Positions 46,082 to 56,172 of a DNA stretch of 64,000 nt are shown here, in pieces. How positions within the stretch are numbered: the stretch's first letter is position 1; every line of letters begins with the position of its first letter. Under the pieces are notes generated by a model. That model saw only the letters and a program-made list of their open reading frames with translations, ran no database searches and was not told the DNA's origin. Position numbers and translations under genes: made by a program. The stretch is from Brachionus plicatilis (Eukaryota > Rotifera > Eurotatoria > Ploima > Brachionidae), in NCBI GenBank assembly GCA_010279815.1, contig QEOQ01000214.1:853716-917715 (forward strand). Reading direction: 5' to 3'.

Positions 46082-48225
46082 CAGTCGAACCTCGTTATAA
46101 CGAATCGCTCCGTTCCAAAAAAAACGTGTTCGTTATATAGAGGTTTCCATTATGAATGAAAGGGAAAAAAAATAAAAAATTTTTTTGGTTCCAAAAATTT
46201 CTATTAAACAAAAAATTGAATTTTAAAAAAAAAAAAAACTATTTATTAAAAATGAAAACAAAAAATTAATTGGATTCTAAAAAGGGGGAATTTTTATTGC
46301 ATGAGTTGTGCTCTATTTCCAATTTCCCTTTCTAATTCGACGAGCTTTTTCAATAAAAACGATTATCATTGTGATCTGCAAGTAAAAAGTCTTTTTCTTT
46401 TTACATTTCCAAAAATTCTGCTTATGAAATAATTTGCTTCAGTTCGTCTTCTTGGTCATCTTCATCTTAAAATGGTTCCGAATTTTGTATTTGATTGCTT
46501 TTTTGTGACACTTGGTTTATTATTTCTTCGTCGCTCAATTGTCTGTTTTTCTGTACCTGTCATATTTGTGCAGAAAAGTAAAGGAAGGGAAGGGCTCTCC
46601 AGAAAAGAGCTGTTTCGTCGGCGTTGAATACGTCTTTCACGTCGTATTGCTTTAAAATACTTGGAAGTATCTGGTTTTTCCAATCATCTTTTGTTGTTTT
46701 ATCGACTAAACCACCTTCTCCGCTCGACTTTTTCCCACGATATTGTGTCTTTTCTTGAATTTTTCCAACCATCCATTACTTGCCGTGAATTTTTTATAAC
46801 TTAACATTGATGCATATTTTAACGCTTGCTGTTGTATATCATAAACAGACAATCATATATTTGGATGTGATTTTGCATCGTTAAACCACATATCGATTGC
46901 GTCTTCTAAATCTTGTTATTTGCTTTTTCTATTTCGTTTACTATCCGGTTGAACGGTACTGCTTTGATAATTTTCTTTAATTTTTTCTTTATTAGTTAAA
47001 GTTGTCGAAACAGCTGAGTTTTAAAGGCCGAATTCTTACGCGATTGATGATGCAGAATATTTACGTATTAGTTACATTGTGTAATATTTTGTTTATCTAC
47101 TAAAGAGGTTTCTTAGTTTAGTTTAGTTTATTTAATGATTTAAAAGGCTTGAGCTTTGCTCTTTTGCCTTCCGGTTAAAAATAAAAATTTAGTTTGTCAA
47201 TTAGTTTAAATAATTAAATAAAATGAAATGTTTCTTTTAAAGAGAAAAAATAGCGTTTAATAAAAGTTAATTTTTTCCAAGTTTAATTAATCTATCGTAG
47301 ACTGGTTCTATTTGACTTAAATGGTGTAAATAACTACTCGAACATTTTGGCTTTTCTTTGTGAATTATTTGCAGCGCTTTGTACTGAATACCTTGGAATC
47401 TTTGAATATTGTTTTCATTTAAAACTAAAATCGGTGCAGCATATTCGAGCGTGGATCTTATGAGGCATTTGTAAATGTTTAGTTTTTCGTTAATACCCAA
47501 AGACCATTTTTTAAATGACAAACACTTGAGAATGTTTAGCAGTTTTAAACTCTTTTCTCGTATTAGTTCTATATGAGTTTTGAAATTTAAATGCCGGTCA
47601 AACGTTACGCCCAGATATTTTGGTGTATTATTTACTGGAATTTCTTCTCCAAAAATGAATAATTTGAAATCACCACTTGATATTTCTTTTGGTGTTTTAC
47701 CTTTGGAGTAAATTGCGAACGAACATTTTTTAGCTGCTGTTTGGAGTCTCCACTTGTTAAACCAGTTCTCTAAAGCTTTTAAATATCGTTGTATTTGAAC
47801 TTTGAGACGGTTAATGTTTTTATCTTTATTAATGGCAAACAAGTCGTCTGCAAATAAAAGACTTGTTATATTGTGATTCGGATAGCTGTTACATTCGTTT
47901 ATGCCATTGATGAAAATTAGGAAAATAATAGGAGACAAGATTGTCCCTTGGGGAACGCCACTGTTAATTTCAAATTGTCTGGCAACAGAATTTTCGACTT
48001 TGACATAAAATTTTCTATTTGATAAGAATTCTTTAATCCATTGACTTATTTTTTTAGGACATTTGATTCTACTGAGCTTGAACAACAACCCGTTAAGCCA
48101 TACTTTGCCAAATGCTTTTTGTATGTCAAAAATAACACCACAAACCTTTTCGTCTTCACTTATTGCTAAAGAGGTTTCTTAATAAAGAGTTTTCCTTATA
48201 AGAGATTTTTTTATAATCAAAATAC
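46082..48225 (-). mobile_element. Decayed Tigger/pogo DNA transposon, interrupted by a LINE
   Basis: The left terminus CAGTCGAACCTCGTTATAAC begins at 46082 directly after TA, as in Tigger/pogo elements. It is followed by TATAGAGGTTTC repeats. Minus-strand coding debris between about 47060 and 46462 gives the CENP-B-type DNA-binding segment (LEDAIDMWFNDAKSHPN) and the start of the DDE domain (KSSGEGGLVD, YDVKDVFNADETALFWRALP), broken by stops and frameshifts. The right end has decayed TATAGAGGTTTC-like repeats (48170-48220) but no clear terminal CAGT. A LINE sits at 47116-48165. Confidence 0.75.
47116..48165 (-). mobile_element. 5'-truncated LINE inserted in the Tigger element
   Basis: A minus-strand frame (about 48160-47267) encodes a jockey-like reverse transcriptase from FDIQKAFGKVW onwards: SGVPQGTILSP, the catalytic LLFADDLF (FADD box), NTPKYLGVTFD and a thumb/C-terminal region. 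It is followed by a 3' UTR and a TAAAC-repeat tail at the left edge. The insert is flanked by a perfect 16-base duplication, CTAAAGAGGTTTCTTA, at 47100-47115 and 48166-48181. The 5' truncation, tail and long duplication together are the signature of target-primed reverse transcription. The target sequence belongs to the Tigger end repeats. Confidence 0.9.
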
Positions 48226-48929
48226 ATTAAGTTTAATTGGCTCTTTTTTTTTCGAACGTTATATAGTTATATTATTATTATATAGTTATATAATGCAGGG
48301 CTAACACATTCCTTTAGATTTTTATATTGTTCTTGTTTGTTTAACATGTTCATTATCTTTAATAAGTAAAGAGTTTTGTTTTTTCATTTCTTTAATCGAG
48401 ATTTATTTATATTCCTCAAAAGGGTCTATTCGAAAGAGGATTTTCATCAACTTTATTTATAAACTTTAGTTAATTTCGGTTCCAAAATTATTTTAAGTCT
48501 ATACACAATTTAGATGTCAGCTTATTGTAGACTGTCTTTAAAGAAAAATCTAGTTACCTGTATGAATTTTCTCATTTTCAACCGTCTTTACATAATATTA
48601 TCAGGTTTTTAATCGAACGAAATTAATAAAATTTCAATGGTGTTTGATTCAATTAAAAGTAAATTAAATAAAATAAGGGAAATTTTTGTAATTTAAGATA
48701 AATACAATTTTTTTAGGAGTTAATTAAAAATTAATGGTCCTACATTAAATTTTTGAATATTTTATTTGTATGGTTAGAAAGCAGTCATAATAAATTTTAG
48801 ATCCGATACAAATGAAAAATTATTAAAATAAATTTTTTATAAATATTTTATTGAAATCTTGAAAAAAAATTAAATAAAGATTTTTTGTATCTATTTTAAT
48901 TAATTTTTTAATATTAAATTCGAGAGTAA
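48226..48929. other. Intergenic
   Basis: AT-rich; nothing recognised. Confidence 0.35.
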
Positions 48930-49435
48930 TTGAAGATTCAGATCAAATTTTAAGATAAAAACTATCATTTAAAATTTCAAAATTTTATTAATATAATGGT
49001 TTTGATAATTTTTAAAAAATAGGTACTAAACATTACCAGACATGTTATGTCTAATAATGGTTCAATTATCATCAAAATGATTGATGTCTAATTTATTTAA
49101 CAAAAAAATTCAATAAATTAAATAACTCAGGTTGATTCAGAAATTCATAACTTTTATATTCATCTATTCAAACTAAAATAAATTAATTTTTACACTTAAA
49201 CAAAATAAAAATTTTAAAACATTAAATTTTTTGTCTTAAATAACTTTTATTAAAATCAATTAAAAATTTTAAACCTATTAAAGTTCAATAAAAAGGGATA
49301 TTCTAAAATTTTATGTATAAAAATAAACATGACATAATATCACAAATCCTTGCTTAGGAAAAAAATTATTTTTTCTCTATAATAAAACAAATGCGTTTTA
49401 TATTTTGATCTTTTGATCTTGATCTTTTCATGCAA
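48930..49435. repeat. Dispersed repeat block, copy without MITE
   Basis: Aligns along its length with 60945-61832. Shared landmarks in order are ATTTTGATAATTTTTAA, CTAAACATTAC, TCTAATAATGGTTCA/TCTAATAATAGTTCA, CAAAATGATTGAT, TTTTTTCTCTAT and TTTTGATCTTTTGATCTTGA. In this copy CAAAATGATTGATG (from 49073) is continuous; in the other copy a 355-base MITE is inserted there. A weaker third copy starts at about 58600. Confidence 0.7.
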
Positions 49436-49668
49436 TCGTTGTAAAATTTTCTAAAAAAAGGGAAATTTTTTTATTGTAAAGTAAAAATTTTATTTATTTA
49501 AATAATTTTTTAATATTTAATTCTATTCTTTAGTTTGCTTAAATTATAATTTTATCTCAATAAATAATCCAAAATTATTGTTTATTTTTTTTTGCACAAA
49601 AAGAATTATAAAAATGATCCAATATGTTAATTTAAAAAATAAAAATTTAAACATTAGCTAATTCAAAA

Positions 49669-51925
49669 ATGAAGTTCAATTTTGACACAGACCACTCTGA
49701 AATTGACTCAAAACCAATTGACACCATCGATTTTAAGTACTTGCGTGAGTTTTACCTGCGATTAAGCTCGCGCGGCATCTACCCAAATCAAATATGTGAC
49801 CGCAAAGTTTACCAATCAATCGAAGACTACCTCAACTCCAACAGCACGTTAACCACCCTTTGCTGCAACACGATCCTGAATTCAAATGACGAAAACTTCA
49901 TTCGCAACTCTCTCAAACTAGTGCCTAAATATTTATTCAAACCACTTCTCAAGTGTTCATTGTATACCATGAACGATCTGGCAATTCATGTAATATTCCT
50001 AAGTAAGGTCCATATAAGGCTCTAACAAATTTATTTAGTTGTTGATCGATTCATGGCCCTTCGATACTCTTGAACTTGCCCAGTACTTTACAGAAGCCTA
50101 TTCTTCTTTGCTCCTTTTCTTCAACACCGACACTAATTCCTACACTGGCAAAATAGCTCCGGACATACTCAAATGGCTGTACATAGGCTCCAAATACACT
50201 AAAATGGTCGCTTTTCTATTTTTGAAAAATCAACCCAGCCCAGAGTACAGACTGCGCACATTGGACTTGACTGGTCTTCCTCTATCGAACTATCTTGTCA
50301 AAAAAATGCTCACAAAAGATCTGCACTTTGCCAACCAAGATTTAGACATGTCCAATTTTAGTGATTTGGATGATGTTTCGGATTTTTTTTCCAGTGAAGA
50401 AGACAGTTGGTCAAGTTGTTCTGAAGTGGACTCAGAGATTGAAAGCTTTTCAATGCATTCGTCATTTAATGACCGGGACATGGATGGTGCAAAAATTCGC
50501 AACATTGGTTCATGGGAAAAAAAGAGCTGGATCAAGCTAGACCTCATTTTGTCTAGTTCAAATTTGAAGGAAAATTTTGTTAAATTGGTTCAGAGCAAAA
50601 ATGAAACAGCTAATTTGGAGCTTAAATTTAACAGAATTGATTTGACAATAAGAGATAAGAAATCATTTATTTTGAACGAAAACTTTGATTCTGATGCATT
50701 AGTAAATTTTTAATGCATTGTGAAATTTCATGCAAAACTTCCAATACAAAAATAAAAAAATTTTATAACTTTTGTTCTAAAAGTCAAAAACTTGTTCTGT
50801 AAATGAAACAAAGTGAAACAACTGTTGTTTCACCTTCTGCAGAAATCTGCAAAATATGTGCAAATAAATTTCGCTTTATTTTTAATACTTTTAAAAAAGG
50901 TGCAATTTTGCAGAATTTGCACAGATTTTGCAGACTTCTGCAGAAGGTGAAACAACAGCTGTTTCACTTTGTTCCACTTACAGAACAAGTTTTTGACATT
51001 TAGTACAAAAGTTATATAATTTTTTTAGTTTTGTATTGAAAGTTTTGTATGAAATTTCACAATGTCAATTTTTAAAAAGAAAAAAAAAATTTTTCTATTT
51101 TTTTTTTTATTATTTTTCAAGAAAATAATGGGTTTGGGAATTTTTTTCAATGCCAATCTAAACGAGGCCATGTACACATTTAATTTGGTGAACAAATTCA
51201 GCAATGTTCTTGAACTAAATTTGTCTGCTTTTGGTCAAGAGAGTTACTTGAGTTGTTTGTTGGACCACACGTGCGCTCTGGACGCACTCTCAAATTGTCT
51301 CACCGAGCTAAAGCATCTAAAAAGACTCAGACTAAACATACCCGGATGCAAAAACCGGCTAGGCTACATTCTGGCTAATTTAACTTGTCCATTGGAATAC
51401 TTGAACCTGACCTCATGTGGCCTAGGCGAACAAGACTTGGACTTTTTGGCCAACTCAATGCACACTCAATCAATCAATAACCTTGTGTTGAGCAACAATG
51501 ATTTGGGCAATCAATGCAATGCAGTGATCAGGCTGCTTAGAAAAATGGCATCCAACATGCAGATACTTGACTTGGGCTGCAATTCGTTTCAGTTCGATGC
51601 CTATTTTAAAATAGTGAATGAAGTGATTGTCAAAATGGACAATCTTCGCATGCTGGTCACTCTGGATGTGTTCAAGTTCGACCACTATGTCAAAATAGCC
51701 GAAAAGTTGAGTCTTTTGGACAAGTTTGTGAGCTGGCGAATAAACTATTCGTCTGACTATTATGAAAAGTCGGCCAAGATCAAGAACAGATACAAATTCA
51801 AAAAGTTCAAACAAGACTATGTTGAAGCATTGGAGCGAAAGTTCAGCACGAACAATGCATCACGCTCAGTCAAAATTACCATCAATGATCCTGACTTGAA
51901 TTTTATTCTTAATGAAATTTTCTAA
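49669..51925 (+). CDS. LRRC14/PRAME-like leucine-rich-repeat protein, paralog B
   Basis: Three exons (49669-49989, 50039-50701, 51122-51925) give 595 residues. The exon plan and phases match paralog A (exon 1 is 321 bases in both). Exon 1 starts MKFNFDTDHSEID against MLFNFEADHSQIE in A. Exon 2 has LLIDSWPFDTLELAQYFTEA and LRTLDLTGLPLS, then a shorter acidic Ser/Glu-rich insert. Exon 3 encodes leucine-rich repeats that are residue-for-residue the same as in paralog A until the last few codons (here LNEIF). By eye I find only three base substitutions in the shared exon, all synonymous. Intron 2 holds a different transposon from the one in A (50714-51066). Confidence 0.75.
50714..51066. mobile_element. 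Foldback MITE in intron 2 of LRR gene B, 9-base duplication
   Basis: The arms of about 150 bases begin TGCATTGTGAAATTTCATGC (50714) and end in the inverted copy GTATGAAATTTCACAATGTC (51066). Inner segments such as GTGAAACAACTGTTGTTTCA and TTCTGCAGAA pair as well. The 9-mer AATTTTTAA lies on both sides (50705-50713 and 51067-51075), in keeping with a Mutator-type mover. It begins a dozen bases after the exon 2 donor. Confidence 0.75.
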
Positions 51926-52395
51926 GTGTCTTTTCCACATAACTGGAATTGATTATTCTTTCAGTGAAAAATTAGTGAAAATTATTTTTTTTTTGAAAAC
52001 CAGAAGAAAATGTTTTTTCGAGGCTTTAAATGTTTTACCATTTTTTATGTAAATTTTGTTTTATTCCAATGATCATGTCAAAACTGTTAATTTGATCAAA
52101 TAAGTTCTGAAGGATTATGGCCATATTTTCGTTTTCTCAGTCCATTTGTGTAAGCTAATTTTATTGACTTAACTGTCTTTTATTTATTTAAGGCAATAAA
52201 AAATTGTGTTGAAAATTTATTTTTAGTTATTTTTAGTTGTTGTTTAATTTTGTTCACAATAAAAATGATCTGAACACATATTAAAATTTTCTAAGATTTT
52301 GACATAGATTTCACAAACAAAATAAAGCTCTTGATTATTATTACAAGAATTACCCATCATCAAAAGAACAGCAAGAATTTTGAAGTTTTTAGTGG
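51926..52395. other. Intergenic
   Basis: LRR gene B 3' flank; nothing recognised. Confidence 0.35.
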
Positions 52396-52399
52396 TATT

Positions 52400-52495
52400 C
52401 AGACTTGTTTTTAAGTAAAAGTCAAAAATTAAAATCAAAGTCATTGACTTGACCTGAAAAAAAAATTTTAAGACTTTGACTAAAAAACAAGTCTG
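52400..52495. mobile_element. Tiny CAGACTT-family hAT MITE
   Basis: A 96-base element with ends CAGACTTGTTTTTAAG and CTAAAAAACAAGTCTG. The flanks are GTGGTATT and ATGGTATT, 7 of 8 bases alike. It shares termini with the element at 58841. Confidence 0.7.
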
Positions 52496-53905
52496 ATGGT
52501 ATTCAAAGATTTTTAAAGAGAATCTTTCCGGTTCCTAATAGTAATATTAGGGTTAATTAATTTTTTTAAAGCTTTTTTTAGATAAGTTAAATAATTTTTG
52601 GTTAGAATTTATTTATTTGGAATAAATTTATTTACAATTAGATTTTGGGAACCAGGATTTATTAAATTTTTCAAATTAACATTCAATTTTTGTTTTTAGA
52701 AAAATCAATTAAATTTATTCTTTGCCATTTTTGGTGAAAAATAAGTTAGGAAGTTTTATAATAAGACAAAATAGACACAGCAATTTTTTTAATTTTAGTT
52801 AATCTACCATTATTTAAATTAGAATTTTTTTACTTAATACTTTTTAAAATAAAGTCAAAAGCTTGCTTTAATTTCAAACTAGATTTTGATAACATAATTA
52901 AAAAAATTAAAATATTTTTAAAATAAATTAAATTTGATCATTTAGTTGAAAATACGGTTGTAAGTAATAAGTTATGTTGAAAAGTTGAAGCTAATAGGTA
53001 TTATTGAATCTCTTTTTTTTGATAAAAGTGAACAATCTGGTTTAAGACGACTAAGAAAGACTGAAGACAACGTTATAATTTTTATTCGAAAAATACAAAG
53101 TTTATTGCTTTATATTAAACCCCTTAATTAATAGCATACAGTGGGTATTTCAAAAACGACATCTTAACTTTTTTTTACTAATTAAGATAAAAATAAAAAC
53201 GTAAAATTCACTTTCTATTACAAAGAAATTTTACGGAAGTTTACATAAATTTACGTAAAATTACCAAAAATTCACTTGTAATTGGAAAATTTAGAAATGA
53301 TAACAAAAGAAAAAATTATTTTAAGTAATAAAATAAACTGCGAATCCTCTAAAATTACTAAGTGTAATAATTACATAAGTCAATTAAAAAAAGTAAATAA
53401 TTCTTAAAATTTTAAAAGAGTAAATATGTGTTATTTTTTGTTTTGTAGGTAATTAATAATGTATTAGACAAAAATGGCGGATGGTCGGACTGCTAGTTTA
53501 TTAGAAAAATTAAAAATTTCTTAATTTTCTTTCAAAAAAATTACTTTTTTTTACCATATTTTACCTTTTTTTTCATAAATTTACGTAAAAATTAGTACCA
53601 TATACCCTTGCAGTTAGATGCGTGCCCTTAAACCCGAATATCAGGTTTTAAACCATGCGCCGACTACCATCTAACCTATGTTATAATGATATTAATAAGA
53701 AGATCATGTCTTTAAACCTGGTATTCGGGTTTAAGTGCATCGTTTATAACCAAAAATCAAAAATAGACCCAAGGTTTATACCCAAAAATCAGATTCAAAA
53801 GCAGCGTTAAAAAATAAAATCTACGAGAGCGCTAAATTTAGGTTTTGGTTTTAAGAGCTGGGGTAAAAATTAAAACAATTTTAAAATAAATAAATAATTT
53901 TAATT
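52496..53905. repeat. Spacer with TTTACGTAAA and TTAAACCCGAATA inverted repeats
   Basis: At 53225-53275 and 53565-53590 there are TTTACGTAAA-type words like those in the VPS18 introns. At about 53630-53744 a hairpin pairs CTTAAACCCGAATATCAGG with a diverged inverted copy (CCTGGTATTCGGGTTTAAG). The remainder is AT-rich and without genes. Confidence 0.45.
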
Positions 53906-53908
53906 AAG

Positions 53909-54501
53909 GTGCATTTAAGGCAAAACTACGTCACTTCTCTGGGATTCTAAATTTTTTTACATATTCGTGTTCCCCATGTATGATAACCCATGTTTGGTGG
54001 TTTTTTTATGTTTCTACCTATTTCAGGTAAAAAGTTATTTAACTTTGAAAAAAGGCGTTTTTTGATGCATAGTAACATTAAAAACCCTTTTTTCTCCCAA
54101 AAATACTCCGATTTGTATATATTTTTTTTCATTTTCTGATTTTAAATGCTTTAAATTTTATTATTCTTGATTTAAAAATAAAAAATATTCTTAATTTACC
54201 TGTTTTTTTTAACTTTTATACCTTTTTTTTCACAAAAAAGAGAGCCGAGCTTCGTTGGCAGGTGAATATATCTAACATTATATATCAGTAGATAGATCTA
54301 CTCAATACGCACAAACTAATGAAGAGCTTTTTTTTATATGCATCAAAAAACGCCTTTTTTCAAAGTTAAATAACTTTTTACCTGAAATAGGTAGAAACAT
54401 AAAAAAACCACCAAACATGGGTTATCATACATGGGGAACACGAATATGTAAAAAAATTTTGAATCCCAGAGAAGTGACGTAGTTTTGCCTTAAATGCACC
54501 T
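53909..54501. mobile_element. Foldback element with long, nearly identical arms and TA duplication
   Basis: The arms of about 165 bases start AGGTGCATTTAAGGCAAAAC (53909) and return to GTTTTGCCTTAAATGCACCT (54501), with very few mismatches. TA lies on each side (53907-53908 and 54502-54503). No transposase sequence is seen. The 61-codon frame at 53947-54132 is arm sequence. Confidence 0.8.
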
Positions 54502-54644
54502 TATTTTTTTAATTACAAAAATATGAGTTTCGTATTTGAGTGCGGGTACAAAAATTAAGAAATATTATAAAAAATCGAAATTCAAAGGTTAAAATGGTGA
54601 AAAATTTTAAAAAATACTCGACTACTTATTGGGGTTTTTTTTTT

Positions 54645-54775
54645 AGTTTTTGTGTGGTCGGCCAGGTTTTCTTTTAACAACATTTTGTGCAGACGTTATT
54701 TCCATTTGTTCAGATGTTTGTGTAATTGTTGGCTCAATTGAGGGTGGAGATGAAATCGTTTGGGTGGTCAGGTAT
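54645..54775 (-). pseudogene. MULE transposase tail fragment
   Basis: Minus-strand translation gives SIEPTITQTSEQM... followed by VVKRKPGRPHKN and a stop. This resembles the end of the MULE frame at 216-932 (IEPSIQTQSATTS... then KRKRGRPRKN). It is a second, truncated member of that family, abutting the foldback at 54781. Confidence 0.5.
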
Positions 54776-54780
54776 TATAG

Positions 54781-55895
54781 TAAAGTATTTAAGTAATTTG
54801 TGTGTTAATTCTATTGCATATAATTTGCTTCTAATACAGTCATTCTGCGGTTATATCACTACATACTTATATCCCAATTTGAATTTATCCCTGAATTATT
54901 TAAGAACGGATTTCTTCTAATACATTTACATTAAAAATAATGTTAAGTTAAATCCCCTCGAGATATCCCCAAATTTACTTATAACCCGTTTTTTTGAAAA
55001 AAATTATTACATATACACAATAGTAAATAAGCTACACTTTTATCACAAAAAAATTTATTGTAAAAAAAATGAGCCGAAAAAAGTGAACAACAATTTTAAT
55101 TGAAACAAAAATTGCTATTGTTAAAGAAAAATTAAAAACAGATAAAAGCGATGATGGCCTTGCTACAGAGTTCAAAATTGACAGGTCAACTGTTAGCAAA
55201 ATAATAAAAGAAAAAGAAAAATATCTTAACTATAAAGCTGAAAACGGAAATCGGCTATGCTGCCTTTACTAATGTTTTAGGCAATTTAGAACAATTGAGT
55301 TCAATTGGAATTGAAGATTTGCGTAAAATTAAGGATATTTATAAAAAAGTTGAAATCGAGGAGCTCCAGAAATTGAAGCAGCCGACCATTTTTGACATTT
55401 TAAGATTATCAAAAGACTAATTTTAATTTAATGTCCGAAAATTTGTTAATTTTTTATATATTTTATAAAATAATTTGTTTTAAATTACCCTAAGTGAATT
55501 CGTTTTGTTTAAAAAATCAATTAAATGTAAATAAATTTTGGTAAAAAAATGTTTTTTGGTTTTATCCCAATTCATTTATATCCCCAAATTCTTCTTGGAC
55601 AAAAGGGGTGATATAACCGCGAACACACTGTATAATAGAAAAATAATATTTATCAATATGTAATTCAATAAATTTGATTTTGAAGCCAATAAACCAGAGT
55701 TGTTTAAAAAGTCACAAATCTAAAGTAAAGTCCAAATCCGGACTTCATTTTTTTTTTTGGCTAGGACTTGAACTAGACCGCCAAAATAGCTATCTGAAAC
55801 CACTAAAAATTACATATTGATAAATATTATTTTTCTAATATATTAGAAGAATTTATATGCAATAGAATTAACAGACAAATTACTCAAATACTTTA
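54781..55895. mobile_element. Foldback element split by a pogo insertion
   Basis: The right arm (about 55808-55895) is the inverted copy of a left arm that exists in two pieces: about 54781-54836 and 55631-55665. Joining the pieces with one TA restores CTTCTAATATAATAGAAAA, against CTTCTAATATATTAGAAAA read from the right arm. The loop is about 55666-55807. Confidence 0.75.
54837..55630 (+). mobile_element. Internally deleted pogo/Tigger element
   Basis: The ends CAGTCATTCTGCGGTTATAT (54837) and ATATAACCGCGAACACACTG (55630) are inverted near-copies flanked by TA. Inside, from 55068, a frame gives MSRKK, a stop, then a CENP-B/psq-type helix-turn-helix (IAIVKEKLKTDKS, LATEFKIDRSTVSKIIKEKE). At 55310-55420 lies a C-terminal tail ending LKQPTIFDILRLSKD and a stop. 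The whole DDE domain between them is missing, so the element is non-autonomous. Confidence 0.85.
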
Positions 55896-56172
55896 TTTGA
55901 TAAAAAATTTTGAATTTCGCTTCGAAATAATTGTTCAACAAATACCTAGAATAAACTTTATTTAATTTAACTCAATTTTCAAAATAGTTTATTTAGAAAA
56001 CAAAAAATCAATAGTGGACAAAAAAGTCAACAAAAAAAAAATCCATAAATTATTTTTACTCATTTAAATCAAACAAAGAAAAGAGGGCCCATTTCACTCC
56101 GAACCAAAATTACATCTTCGCTACTTTAACTTGGAATCAACAAAAAAAAAATGTACATGCTGCATATGGGTG
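55896..56172. other. ARID4 3' flank
   Basis: Under 300 bases downstream of the ARID4 stop; AT-rich. Confidence 0.4.

Noticed and set aside
40371..51814. 114-codon antisense frames conserved between the two LRR genes (40371-40715 and 51470-51814)
   Set aside because: Conservation is forced by the near-identity of the two exons; no initiation context or domain.
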